Shown here one piece after another: positions 26,777 to 33,488 of a stretch of 42,286 nucleotides of DNA (within the stretch, counting starts at the first letter, position 1; the number at the start of each line of letters is the position of its first letter). Origin of the DNA: Oscillospiraceae bacterium (GTDB lineage Bacteria > Bacillota > Clostridia > Oscillospirales > Ruminococcaceae). The stretch is taken from NCBI GenBank assembly GCA_012729855.1, contig JAAYCI010000008.1, positions 1 to 42,286 of the forward strand, written 5' to 3'. The notes under the pieces are model-generated. The model was not told the DNA's origin, made no database searches, and saw only the letters and a program-made list of their open reading frames with translations. The translations under genes and the position numbers were made by a program.

Positions 26777-27877
26777 GTGAAGAAGCTTATTGTATTGCTT
26801 GCGGGCCTGCTGGCGCTTGTGCTGGTGGGCCTGCCGGTGATGCAGCATGTGGAGACGCAGGGGCAGCAGATTTTGGCCCAGATAGACGCCGTGAACGCCG
26901 AGATGGCGCAGATACAGGACGGCCGGCTGCAGCAGCTGGCCAGCACGGGCGCGCTGGACGAGCAGCTGAGCGCGGCGGCGGCAAAAACGGAGGATTTGCA
27001 GGCCCAACTGGAACAAACACAGGCCGAACTGGCCCGCTACGAGACACTGCTGTACATGCACACCGCCGACGGCGCGCCGCTGGGCGAGGATTTTACCCAG
27101 TACCGCAACCTGCTAAGCGCGCAGGGCAAGGAACTGTACGACTTTTTGCGGGTAACGGTGCTGCAAAACCGCTTTGAGGCCGATGTGGCCCGCTTTGGCA
27201 TGACGCTGGACGAGGTGGCCGAGGCGTTTTTCGGCCTGCTGTGCGATGACCCCTCGCTGTTTTGGGTGGACGGCCACGTGGTGGGCTACAGCTACGCCGG
27301 CGGCAAGATAGAAACGGTGGAGCTGCGGGCCAGCGCCGGGCTGGACACCATCTCGCGGGAGATCGTCACCTTTAACGGGGCGGCGTCGGGCGTGTTGGCC
27401 CGGGCCCAGGCGCTGGGCAGCGATTTGGAAAAGGTGCAGTTCATCCACGACTACCTGGCCGCCACGGTGAGCTATGTGTACGGCGACGACGTATACACCG
27501 CCTACAGCGCCATTGTAAACAGGCAGGCGGTGTGCGAGGGCTATGCCAAGGCGTTTTCGTACTTTATGAACCGGCTGGGCATTCCCAGCACCTACTGCAC
27601 CGGCACGGCCGGCGGCGAAAACCACGGCTGGAGCCTGGTGCGGCTGGACGGCCAGTTCTACAACCTGGACGTGACCTGGGACGACCCGCTGGGCCTGCGG
27701 GAGGGCGACTGGCGCTACGACTACTTTTTGCGCAGCGACGCCGAGATGGCGGCCACCCACACCCGCGATGAAACCTCGCAAAAGCTGCCGGCCTGCACCT
27801 CCACCCGCTACGACGACACCGACTGGGACGTGCTGCACGGCGCCAGCGGCGCAGACCTGCTGCGGCTGGCCGCCTGA
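26777..27877 (+). CDS. Membrane-anchored transglutaminase-like cysteine protease-fold protein
   Basis: A 366-residue exported protein: an N-terminal signal anchor (KLIVLLAGLLALVLVGLPV), a coiled coil (about residues 25-92), then a transglutaminase-like domain (PF01841). The catalytic triad reads C253 in AVCEGYAKAF, H283 in ENHGWSLV and D298 in YNLDVTWDDP, with the classic spacing. Such bacterial domains act as peptidases or cross-linkers of cell-surface proteins. GTG 26777 follows SD aggaga by 7 bases. The gene lies behind the terminator of the coiled-coil gene and may be expressed by readthrough or from an unseen promoter. It ends at a strong bidirectional terminator. Confidence 0.88.
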   Translation: MKKLIVLLAGLLALVLVGLPVMQHVETQGQQILAQIDAVNAEMAQIQDGRLQQLASTGALDEQLSAAAAKTEDLQAQLEQTQAELARYETLLYMHTADGAPLGEDFTQYRNLLSAQGKELYDFLRVTVLQNRFEADVARFGMTLDEVAEAFFGLLCDDPSLFWVDGHVVGYSYAGGKIETVELRASAGLDTISREIVTFNGAASGVLARAQALGSDLEKVQFIHDYLAATVSYVYGDDVYTAYSAIVNRQAVCEGYAKAFSYFMNRLGIPSTYCTGTAGGENHGWSLVRLDGQFYNLDVTWDDPLGLREGDWRYDYFLRSDAEMAATHTRDETSQKLPACTSTRYDDTDWDVLHGASGADLLRLAA

Positions 27878-27951
27878 CGCAGGCCATGCGGAAAGGCCGC
27901 ATACCGGGTAAACGGTTCAAACGGGCTGTAGCTTTCAAAACAGCGGCAATA

Positions 27952-28000
27952 AAAAGTCTGCGCCTGCCAAACAAAAAGGGTTTGGCAGGCGCAGACTTTT
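27952..28000. terminator. Bidirectional intrinsic terminator
   Basis: A perfect 20-bp stem (27952-27971 with 27981-28000) with a 9-base loop; the outer base pairs are A-T, so both strands end in a T-run. It separates the transglutaminase-like gene from the convergent GNAT gene. Confidence 0.95.
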
Positions 28001-28028
28001 GGTTGTTGGAAGTAAGGCGGGCTGCCGG

Positions 28029-28322
28029 CTACTCTTCGCACCGGGCGTTCACGTCGGCGTATTTGGCCGGCTCCTTGCGAAACTGGCCCACCACGTAGCC
28101 GCACATGGGCACAATTTGTTTGTCGTTCTCCCGGGCGTAGGTGCACAGCGCGTCCAGCAAAATGCCGGCGTAGCCGCGGCCGTTGTACTCGGGCTCCACC
28201 AGGGTGTGGGTGGCGTACAGGGTGTTGTCTCTGCCCGGCATGTAGGCAATCTCGCCCAGTATGTTGCCGCCGTCGTCAAGCAGGTCGAAACGGGATTGGT
28301 TCGGCTCATGAACCACTTTCAT
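28029..28322 (-). CDS. Small GNAT-fold N-acetyltransferase (YjdJ/NATD1 type)
   Basis: A 97-residue minimal acetyltransferase of the group that includes bacterial YjdJ and animal NATD1. The acetyl-CoA motif is seen in HTLVEPEYNGRGYAGILLDAL, followed by YARENDKQIVPMCGYV, the typical Pro-x-Cys-x-Tyr-Val end of these small proteins. The substrate is unknown. ATG 28322 with SD ggagg upstream (minus strand) is a sound start. It is a single-gene unit, and TATAAT on the minus strand near 28380-28385 may be its -10 element, with no good -35. Confidence 0.85.
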   Translation of the reverse strand: MKVVHEPNQSRFDLLDDGGNILGEIAYMPGRDNTLYATHTLVEPEYNGRGYAGILLDALCTYARENDKQIVPMCGYVVGQFRKEPAKYADVNARCEE

Positions 28323-28655
28323 TAAAATCAGCCTCCCGACTGGATGGTTATGGTATAAAGAGGGTGTTTTACGGTGGCACCATTATACATCAGGTTGTTG
28401 TCGGAAGATAGGGGTTTGAAGAAAGATTGCAGAGGGGTGCGACCGATGGTTTGCCTGTCCTTGTATAGGCGCTTGGCCCGCTCTGCCCCTGCGGGGCGCG
28501 TTCAAGCCGGGCGTGGGCTCGCCGGTTTGCTTCGCAAGCCCGGCCCGGCCCAAAGGGCCCTGCAACGCCGGTGTGCCGTATTTGCCCATCGCACATGCCA
28601 GGCGGCACAGGGGCAAAGCCACCCAAGCGCACCCGCAAGTGCGCGGCAGCCGGTT
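28323..28655. repeat. 333-base intergenic region with a second repeat mosaic
   Basis: No gene is visible. The first ~70 bases are AT-richer and hold the likely promoter of the minus-strand GNAT gene. From 28470 the sequence is GC-rich repeat: 28485-28510 matches the hairpin segment at 65-88 (gcccc.gcRgggcgcgtt), several short palindromes follow, and 28561-28600 matches the inner part of the 8195-8345 inverted repeat in reverse orientation. It thus joins pieces of both other repeat loci. Confidence 0.6.
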
Positions 28656-29072
28656 CTACAGATACGCCTGCTCGTCCTGCGGGGAGCGGAGCGGCTGGGC
28701 CGTTGGCGGCGCCTGCCGCCGCCAGGCGCTGGGCGTAAGCCCGGTGTGCTTTTTAAACACCTTGCACAGGTAATTGGCCCCCGAAAACCCGCACAGCCCG
28801 GCAATGGCCTCCAGCGAGAACTCGCCGGCCAGCAGCAGGCGCTTTACCTGTGCCAGCCGCACCTGCGTAAGGTACTGCCCGGGCGGCAGGCCCACGGCGG
28901 CGGTAAAGCTGCGAATCAAGTGGCATTTGCTCACCTGCAGGCAGTCGGCCAGCTCCTGCACGCCGTAAAACTCGGCGTAGTGGGCCTCCATTTCGCCCAG
29001 GGCGGCCCAGGTCAGGGCCGCGCCGGCGCCATCTTCCGGCGTGGGAGGGTGCTTTTTTTTAAGGGGTTGCAT
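28656..29072 (-). CDS. Short AraC-family transcriptional regulator
   Basis: A 138-residue protein consisting of little more than the two helix-turn-helix motifs of the AraC family: GVQELADCLQVSKCHLIRSF for the first and FSLEAIAGLCGFSGANYLCKVFKKHTGLTPSAWR for the second, the latter matching the family signature. It lacks the usual N-terminal sensor domain (full-length members are about 270-300 residues), so it is either a naturally short regulator like MarA/SoxS or a trimmed copy. ATG 29072 has SD ggag 8 bases upstream. It is divergent from the MsmX-like ATPase gene, whose promoter region carries repeats it might bind. Confidence 0.88.
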   Translation of the reverse strand: MQPLKKKHPPTPEDGAGAALTWAALGEMEAHYAEFYGVQELADCLQVSKCHLIRSFTAAVGLPPGQYLTQVRLAQVKRLLLAGEFSLEAIAGLCGFSGANYLCKVFKKHTGLTPSAWRRQAPPTAQPLRSPQDEQAYL

Positions 29073-29194
29073 TGCATTGCTCCATCCTATTTTTTTGCGT
29101 CATGCGCCTGAAAAGCGGAATGCTTGCACCGCTTATCGCCAACCGCGCACTACTCGTGCCATGAAAACAACGACATGGTTTTAAAAGGGGCAAT

Positions 29195-29270
29195 ATCAAT
29201 ATTTTGCACTTTAATTTGCTTTTATCCATGGTATCATGAAACCAGAAGAGACGGTTTCCATCAATATTTT
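29195..29270 (+). promoter_or_regulatory. Promoter and possible operators of the MsmX-like gene
   Basis: An extended -10 TGGTATCAT (29229-29237) has no good -35. It is flanked by two copies of the 11-mer atcaatatttt (29195-29205 and 29260-29270), and the leader holds the inverted repeat gaaacc/ggtttc (29238-29243 with 29253-29258). A weak -10-only promoter with flanking repeats fits activator or repressor control, perhaps by the divergent AraC protein or a sugar regulator. Confidence 0.45.
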
Positions 29271-29287
29271 ACCATAGGAGGCAAGCC

Positions 29288-30397
29288 ATGGCCAGTATAA
29301 GCATGAGGCATATATACAAGGTATACCCCGGCAACGTTACCGCCGTGCGGGATTTCAGCATGGAGATACCCGACAAGGAGTTTGTGGTACTGGTGGGGCC
29401 GTCCGGCTGCGGCAAGTCCACCGCGCTGCGCATGATTGCCGGGCTGGAGGAGATTACCGAGGGCGAGCTCTACATCAACGACCGCCTGGTGAACGACGTG
29501 CCGCCCAAAGACCGCGACATCGCGATGGTGTTTCAGAACTACGCGCTTTACCCCCACATGACGGTGTTCAAGAACATGGCTTTTGGGCTGGAATTGCGCA
29601 AAATGCCCAAGGATGAGATTAAGCAGCGGGTGACGGAAGCCGCCCGCGCGCTGGACATTGAGCACCTGCTGGACCGCAAGCCCAAGGCGCTTTCGGGCGG
29701 GCAGCGGCAGCGGGTGGCGCTGGGCCGCGCCATGGTGCGCAACCCGGCGGTGTTCCTGCTGGACGAGCCGCTCTCCAACCTGGACGCCAAGCTGCGCGCC
29801 TCCATGCGCACCGAGCTGATCAAGCTGCACCAGCGGCTGGGCACCACCTTTGTGTATGTAACGCACGACCAGACCGAGGCCATGACCATGGGCGACCGCA
29901 TTGTGGTGATGAAGGATGGCGTGATACAGCAGGTGGACACCCCGCAAAACCTTTACGACAGCCCCTGCAATGTGTTTGTGGCCGGGTTTATCGGCAGCCC
30001 GCAGATGAACTTTATTGACGGCAAGCTGCTGAAGGACGACAAGGGCTACCTGGCCGATATCGGCGGCGAAAAGCTGCGCATTCAGCCAGACAAGGTGAAC
30101 GCGGAAATGGCCGCCTACGTGGACAAGCCGGTGCGCCTGGGCATCCGCCCCGAGGATATCCGCGACGACGAGGCGTTTTTGGCCGAGCACCCGGAGTCCA
30201 TCATCAGCGCGGTGGTGGAGGTGAGCGAGCTGATGGGCAGCGAGGTGTACCTGTACCTGGACTACAAGGGCACCCGCATGACCGCCCGTGTGGCCGCCAA
30301 CACCCAAAGCAAAACCGGCAATGAGGTGAAGGTGGGGGTGGATACCCGCAAGATCCACCTGTTTGACCCCGAGACCGAAGCGGCGATTATGAATTAG
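29288..30397 (+). CDS. Carbohydrate ABC transporter ATPase (MsmX/MsmK/UgpC type)
   Basis: A 369-residue ATPase of the CUT1 sugar-importer class. Walker A GPSGCGKST is at 37-45, the Q-loop at MVFQNYALYPHM, the signature LSGGQRQR at 135-142, Walker B VFLLDEP at 155-161 and the H-loop in YVTHDQTEAM. The C-terminal third is the TOBE/MalK-like regulatory domain (LGIRPEDIRD). No permease or binding protein is near. In Firmicutes a single such MsmX protein often powers several sugar importers, which fits an orphan gene. SD aggagg lies before ATG 29288, and a terminator follows. Confidence 0.95.
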   Translation: MASISMRHIYKVYPGNVTAVRDFSMEIPDKEFVVLVGPSGCGKSTALRMIAGLEEITEGELYINDRLVNDVPPKDRDIAMVFQNYALYPHMTVFKNMAFGLELRKMPKDEIKQRVTEAARALDIEHLLDRKPKALSGGQRQRVALGRAMVRNPAVFLLDEPLSNLDAKLRASMRTELIKLHQRLGTTFVYVTHDQTEAMTMGDRIVVMKDGVIQQVDTPQNLYDSPCNVFVAGFIGSPQMNFIDGKLLKDDKGYLADIGGEKLRIQPDKVNAEMAAYVDKPVRLGIRPEDIRDDEAFLAEHPESIISAVVEVSELMGSEVYLYLDYKGTRMTARVAANTQSKTGNEVKVGVDTRKIHLFDPETEAAIMN

Positions 30398-30438
30398 ATT
30401 ACAAAAAAAACAGGCCCGCAGGGCCCCAAGAATATTAG

Positions 30439-30476
30439 ATTCCCGGCCGGTGTTTTTTTGCTGGCCGGGAATTTTG
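30439..30476 (+). terminator. Probable intrinsic terminator after the MsmX-like gene
   Basis: Stem attcccggcc/ggccgggaat (30439-30448 with 30463-30472) followed by a short T-run. The loop itself contains seven T. Confidence 0.75.
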
Positions 30477-30497
30477 TAATTTATTACAAAATTGTAA

Positions 30498-30526
30498 TTG
30501 CATTTCGGTGAATGTTGCCGTATAAT
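30498..30526 (+). promoter_or_regulatory. Promoter of the lipoprotein cluster
   Basis: TTGCAT (30498-30503), a 17-base spacer and a perfect TATAAT (30521-30526). The leader is about 120 bases long and contains a small hairpin, gggaacc/ggttccc (30609-30615 with 30625-30631), before the SD aggagg. Confidence 0.85.
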
Positions 30527-30653
30527 AAGCCACGTTGCACAACATAAAGCCCCATTTGCTTGTGCATAATGACGACCATCTGCGACAAAAAGTGACCGTT
30601 TACGCAGGGGGAACCAAAAGGGAAGGTTCCCAAAACCAGGAGGCTCTACAGCA

Positions 30654-30974
30654 ATGAAAATGAAAAAATTTGGTTTGATCGCTTGCGCCGTGATGCTCTC
30701 TGCCATGATGCTGGTGGTAACCGGCTGCACCAGCACCTCAAGCAGCAGCTCCACGTCCGCCCCCGCGTCCGTCAGCACCCCGGTGTCCACCCCCGAATCC
30801 ACCCCCGCCTCTACGCCCGAATCGACCCCGGTGTCTACCCCGGACAGCAGCGTGGCCGATGACAGCGTGGCTGACGACAGCTTGGCTGATGACAGCGTAG
30901 CCGACGACAGCATTGCCGATGACAGCCTGGCCGACGACAGCGTGTCCGGCAGCAGCGAGCTTACCGCGTCTTAA
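30654..30974 (+). CDS. Repeat-only lipoprotein (first of four)
   Basis: A 106-residue lipoprotein with no globular domain. The signal peptide ends in VVTGC, giving lipid attachment at the cysteine. The rest is a Ser/Thr/Pro/Ala-rich segment with STPxSTPE repeats, then six VADDS-type pentapeptides (30852-30941) and a Ser-rich end. The signal peptide and the first residues are nearly identical to those of the next gene, so it is a duplicate that lost, or never had, the domain carried by the other three. The acidic DDS repeats could make an extended, possibly cation-binding surface stalk. Function unknown. Confidence 0.75.
   Translation: MKMKKFGLIACAVMLSAMMLVVTGCTSTSSSSSTSAPASVSTPVSTPESTPASTPESTPVSTPDSSVADDSVADDSLADDSVADDSIADDSLADDSVSGSSELTAS
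30852..30941 (+). repeat. 15-bp tandem coding repeat, six units, with 30-bp periodicity
   Basis: Six in-frame 15-bp units encode V/L/I-A-D-D-S. Units 1, 3 and 5 write the Asp pair as GAT GAC and units 2, 4 and 6 as GAC GAC, so the real unit is a 30-bp dimer repeated three times. This points to expansion by slippage or unequal exchange of dimers. Confidence 0.85.
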
Positions 30975-31055
30975 TGTTTTTTGAAGTTGCGCCGGGGTTT
31001 TATAGCCACGGGCCCGGCGTGCAAAATAGGTTTGTATAATTGGAGGAAATGAAAG

Positions 31056-31688
31056 ATGAAGAAAATTGGTTTGGTTGTTTGTGCGATAATGCTTTCCGCC
31101 ATGATGCTGGTGGTAACCGGCTGCAGCAGCACCTCAAGTTCCACCCCTGCTTCTACTCCCGCTTCCACCCCCGCGTCCGACAGCACCCCGGTGTCCGACA
31201 GCACCCCGGTGTCCACCCCGGACAGCAGCGCGGCTGATGACAGTGTTGCCGACGACAGCATTGAGGGCGACGGCCAGGCCGATGCCGGCGACGCCCAGTA
31301 TGCTATGGAACTGCCCGAAGGCTTTACGGTTGTGAGTGAAAGCCCGTACATGGCCATGGCGCAAGACGGTTCCAACATCGCTGTGGTTGTTTTGGACGCA
31401 ACCGGCCAGCTGGAAGCTGTGAGCGACGAAGACTGGCAAAGCCAGGTGGTGAGCGGTGTAGAAGCTACTGGTGGCACAATGACTATCGACACCTTCGAGC
31501 GCACTGAAATAAGTGGTTATCCGGCACTGTATATGGAAGCGACCACCACAGCAAACGACGTGGAAGTGCAGCAGAGTATTGTGGTTGTGGATAATGGCAG
31601 CCAGACCTATTCCTTTAACTTCACCGACGTCACCGGCGACTGGGCCGATGCCTTTGCCGCCACCATCGACAGCATCAGCTTTGCATAA
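31056..31688 (+). CDS. Lipoprotein with Ser/Pro-rich linker and PsbP/DcrB-like domain, copy 2
   Basis: A 210-residue lipoprotein: signal peptide with lipobox VVTGC, a linker of STPAS and DSTPVS repeats, a short stretch of ADDSV repeats, then a domain of about 125 residues. The domain begins LPEGFTVVSESPYMAMAQDGS and ends NFTDVTGDWADAFAATIDSISF. This resembles the DcrB/PsbP/Mog1-like fold common in Firmicute lipoproteins (an opening beta-hairpin, GYPALYMEAT in the centre, final helix), though the assignment is by eye. The signal peptide and linker match the previous gene at DNA level, while the domain matches the two following genes. SD ggagg precedes ATG 31056. Confidence 0.82.
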   Translation: MKKIGLVVCAIMLSAMMLVVTGCSSTSSSTPASTPASTPASDSTPVSDSTPVSTPDSSAADDSVADDSIEGDGQADAGDAQYAMELPEGFTVVSESPYMAMAQDGSNIAVVVLDATGQLEAVSDEDWQSQVVSGVEATGGTMTIDTFERTEISGYPALYMEATTTANDVEVQQSIVVVDNGSQTYSFNFTDVTGDWADAFAATIDSISFA

Positions 31689-31742
31689 GCCACTGCAATA
31701 AAGGCGGAATCGCCTTGGGCATTTTGAACGCACAAGATATCA

Positions 31743-31774
31743 AACAGGGCCGGCAGGAAGCTGGCCCTGTTTTT
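31743..31774 (+). terminator. Terminator between lipoprotein genes 2 and 3
   Basis: Stem aacagggccggc/gctggccctgtt (one G-T pair) with a 5-base loop and a T-run. A smaller hairpin, aaggcg/cgcctt, lies just upstream at 31701-31716. It splits the lipoprotein array into two transcription units. Confidence 0.85.
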
Positions 31775-31965
31775 ATGTGTTTTAAAACAGGGTGGCCGGG
31801 TGGCACAAAAGCAACAACTTTTTTGCAGGGTGTAACGCGATACATCATTTTTCGACTGTGCCGGGGCTTATACTGTGGGTACAGCAAGGGAAAAGCCCCA
31901 CATGCGCTTTTTGTACCCGTTTTGTAACCCATATATAACCATATAAAGCACAGGAGATGTAAAAA

Positions 31966-32607
31966 ATGAAAAAAGTTAGTTTGGGCATTTGCGCGGCACT
32001 GCTGGCCGCCTTGGCGCTGGCCGGCTGTACCAGTACGTCCTCGTCCGCGCCGGCATCTACCCCGGCCTCTGCACCCGCGTCCACCCCGGCCTCCATGCCG
32101 GAATCGGCCCCGGCGTCTGTGCCGGCGTCAACGCCCGCCTCTGCGCCGGAGTCCACCCCGGCAGACAGCAGCGCCCGGGTATCGATTAACGGCAACAAGG
32201 TTACCACCGATGCCTACACCTTTGAACTGCCGGACGGTTTCACCGCGATATCGGAAGACCCGGTGTCGGCCGCGGCCGAGGATGGCTCGCAGATCATTGT
32301 GCTGAGGTATGAGTCCAGCGGTGTGCTGGCCGACGCCACCGAGGAAGACCTGCAGGGCTGGATAGCGGCAGACGTGGACGATGCCGGCGGCACCCTGACC
32401 ATTAAGGACTCCGCGCTTATGGAAGTGAGCGGCTATCCGGCTGCCACCGTTACCATCACCGGCACCACCCCGGATGGCGGCGAAGTGGTGCAGACCCAGG
32501 TGCGGGTGGACAACGGCACGCATGAATATTACTTCGATTTTGTGGACGCCACCGGCGACTGGACCGACGCCTTTGCCGCGTCCATCGACAGCATCAGCTT
32601 TGACTGA
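31966..32607 (+). CDS. Lipoprotein with Ser/Pro-rich linker and PsbP/DcrB-like domain, copy 3
   Basis: A 213-residue lipoprotein: signal peptide ALALAGC, a linker of about 45 residues made of APASTPAS-type repeats, then the same domain as copies 2 and 4 (LPDGFTAISEDPVSAAAEDGS through FDFVDATGDWTDAFAASIDSISF). It lacks the ADDSV stretch of copies 1 and 2. The opening MKKVSLGICAALLAALALAGC and CTSTSSSAPAS are close to copy 4, so copies 3 and 4 form one pair and 1 and 2 another. TATACT near 31870 may be the -10 element of its promoter. Copy 4 follows after 22 bases, likely in the same transcript. Confidence 0.82.
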   Translation: MKKVSLGICAALLAALALAGCTSTSSSAPASTPASAPASTPASMPESAPASVPASTPASAPESTPADSSARVSINGNKVTTDAYTFELPDGFTAISEDPVSAAAEDGSQIIVLRYESSGVLADATEEDLQGWIAADVDDAGGTLTIKDSALMEVSGYPAATVTITGTTPDGGEVVQTQVRVDNGTHEYYFDFVDATGDWTDAFAASIDSISFD

Positions 32608-32629
32608 TGGCCCGCGGGAGGTATAAAAA

Positions 32630-33277
32630 ATGAAAAAAGCAAGCTTAGGCATTTGCGCGGCCATGCTGGCCGCACTGGTGCTGGTGTTGGCCGGCTGTAC
32701 CAGTACGTCCTCGTCCGCCCCGGCGTCCGCGCCGGCTTCCACCCCGGCCTCCGTGCCGGCCTCCGCCCCGGCCTCTGTGCCGGAATCCACCAGCACCCCG
32801 AACGCCGCCGGCACCTCGGCGCCCGACAGTGTGCTTGTAAACGATGAACTGGTGGATGGCGCGGGTGTGGGCATAACATCGTACACCATCGACATTCCGC
32901 CCGACTTCACCATTACCTCGGAAGATCCGCTGGTAGCGGAGGCCAATGATGGCAGCGAGACCATCATCGAAGTGCTGACGTCGGACGCTACAGGCGAGCT
33001 GGCCCGCCTGACCGACGCAGATGTGCAGCAGATGGTGGAGGACGCCAACCTGGAGGCCGGCGGCACCACCGAAATCTACGACTACAAGCTGTACGAAATA
33101 GACGGCTGCCCGGCCCTGCTGATGAAAAGCCTGACTCCCGGCCCCACTGGCGACCTCACCGAATACCAGCTGCGGGTGGACGCCGGCATCAGCGAGTATA
33201 CCTTCAACTTTGTAGACACCACCGGCGAATATGTGGACACCTTTGACGCCGTGCTGGAGACCATTCAGATTGTGTAA
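32630..33277 (+). CDS. Lipoprotein with Ser/Pro-rich linker and PsbP/DcrB-like domain, copy 4
   Basis: A 215-residue lipoprotein: signal peptide ending LVLAGC, a repetitive linker (APASAPASTPASVPAS), then the shared domain in its most divergent form (IPPDFTITSEDPLVAEANDGS, DGCPALLMKSLTPG, YTFNFVDTTGEYVDTFDAVLETIQIV). An extra stretch, DELVDGAGVGITSYTID, precedes the domain. SD gggagg lies before ATG 32630, 22 bases after copy 3. A strong terminator follows. Its role is probably at the outer face of the membrane; the ligand is unknown. Confidence 0.82.
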   Translation: MKKASLGICAAMLAALVLVLAGCTSTSSSAPASAPASTPASVPASAPASVPESTSTPNAAGTSAPDSVLVNDELVDGAGVGITSYTIDIPPDFTITSEDPLVAEANDGSETIIEVLTSDATGELARLTDADVQQMVEDANLEAGGTTEIYDYKLYEIDGCPALLMKSLTPGPTGDLTEYQLRVDAGISEYTFNFVDTTGEYVDTFDAVLETIQIV

Positions 33278-33304
33278 GCGCGGGCATAACAGCCCCTGCT
33301 TTGC

Positions 33305-33341
33305 GAAACACCCCGGCACCTGGCGCCCGGGGTGTTTCTTT
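33305..33341 (+). terminator. Terminator after the lipoprotein cluster
   Basis: A 12-bp perfect stem, gaaacaccccgg/ccggggtgtttc (33305-33316 with 33327-33338), with a 10-base loop and a few T residues. Confidence 0.85.
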
Positions 33342-33351
33342 GCCGCCGGCC

Positions 33352-33380
33352 TTGTAATTTGCCGGGGTATGCTGTAAAAT
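33352..33380 (+). promoter_or_regulatory. Promoter of the citrate synthase gene
   Basis: TTGTAA (33352-33357), a 17-base spacer and TAAAAT (33375-33380). The expected transcript start is near 33387, giving a leader of about 100 bases full of hairpins. Confidence 0.75.
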
Positions 33381-33406
33381 AACATGAATACTTTGAGAGG
33401 GGTATA

Positions 33407-33467
33407 GGGTGTGCCTCTAACGCACACCCGGGTACGGCAGGCCGTACCATTCTGCCGGCCATGCCGG
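33407..33467 (+). promoter_or_regulatory. Three consecutive hairpins in the citrate synthase leader
   Basis: Perfect stems gggtgtgc/gcacaccc (33407-33414 with 33422-33429), ggtacgg/ccgtacc (33431-33437 with 33442-33448) and ccggc/gccgg (33455-33459 with 33463-33467) follow each other and stop just before the SD (ggaggaaagg). There is no T-run. They could be a protein- or ligand-binding leader or an mRNA stabiliser. No known riboswitch consensus was recognised. Confidence 0.6.
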
Positions 33468-33488
33468 ATGGAGGAAAGGAAAGTATGT

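Noticed and set aside
30852-30941. CRISPR-like tandem repeat
   Set aside because: The repeats are contiguous, 15 bp, in frame and coding, with no spacers or cas genes.
31035-31040. TATAAT just before lipoprotein gene 2 as a promoter
   Set aside because: The SD begins 2 bases later, so a transcript starting there would lack the ribosome-binding site.
30975-31055. Frameshifted remains of a lost domain after lipoprotein gene 1
   Set aside because: The 81 bases in all three frames show no trace of the LPEGF or DSISF motifs of the shared domain.
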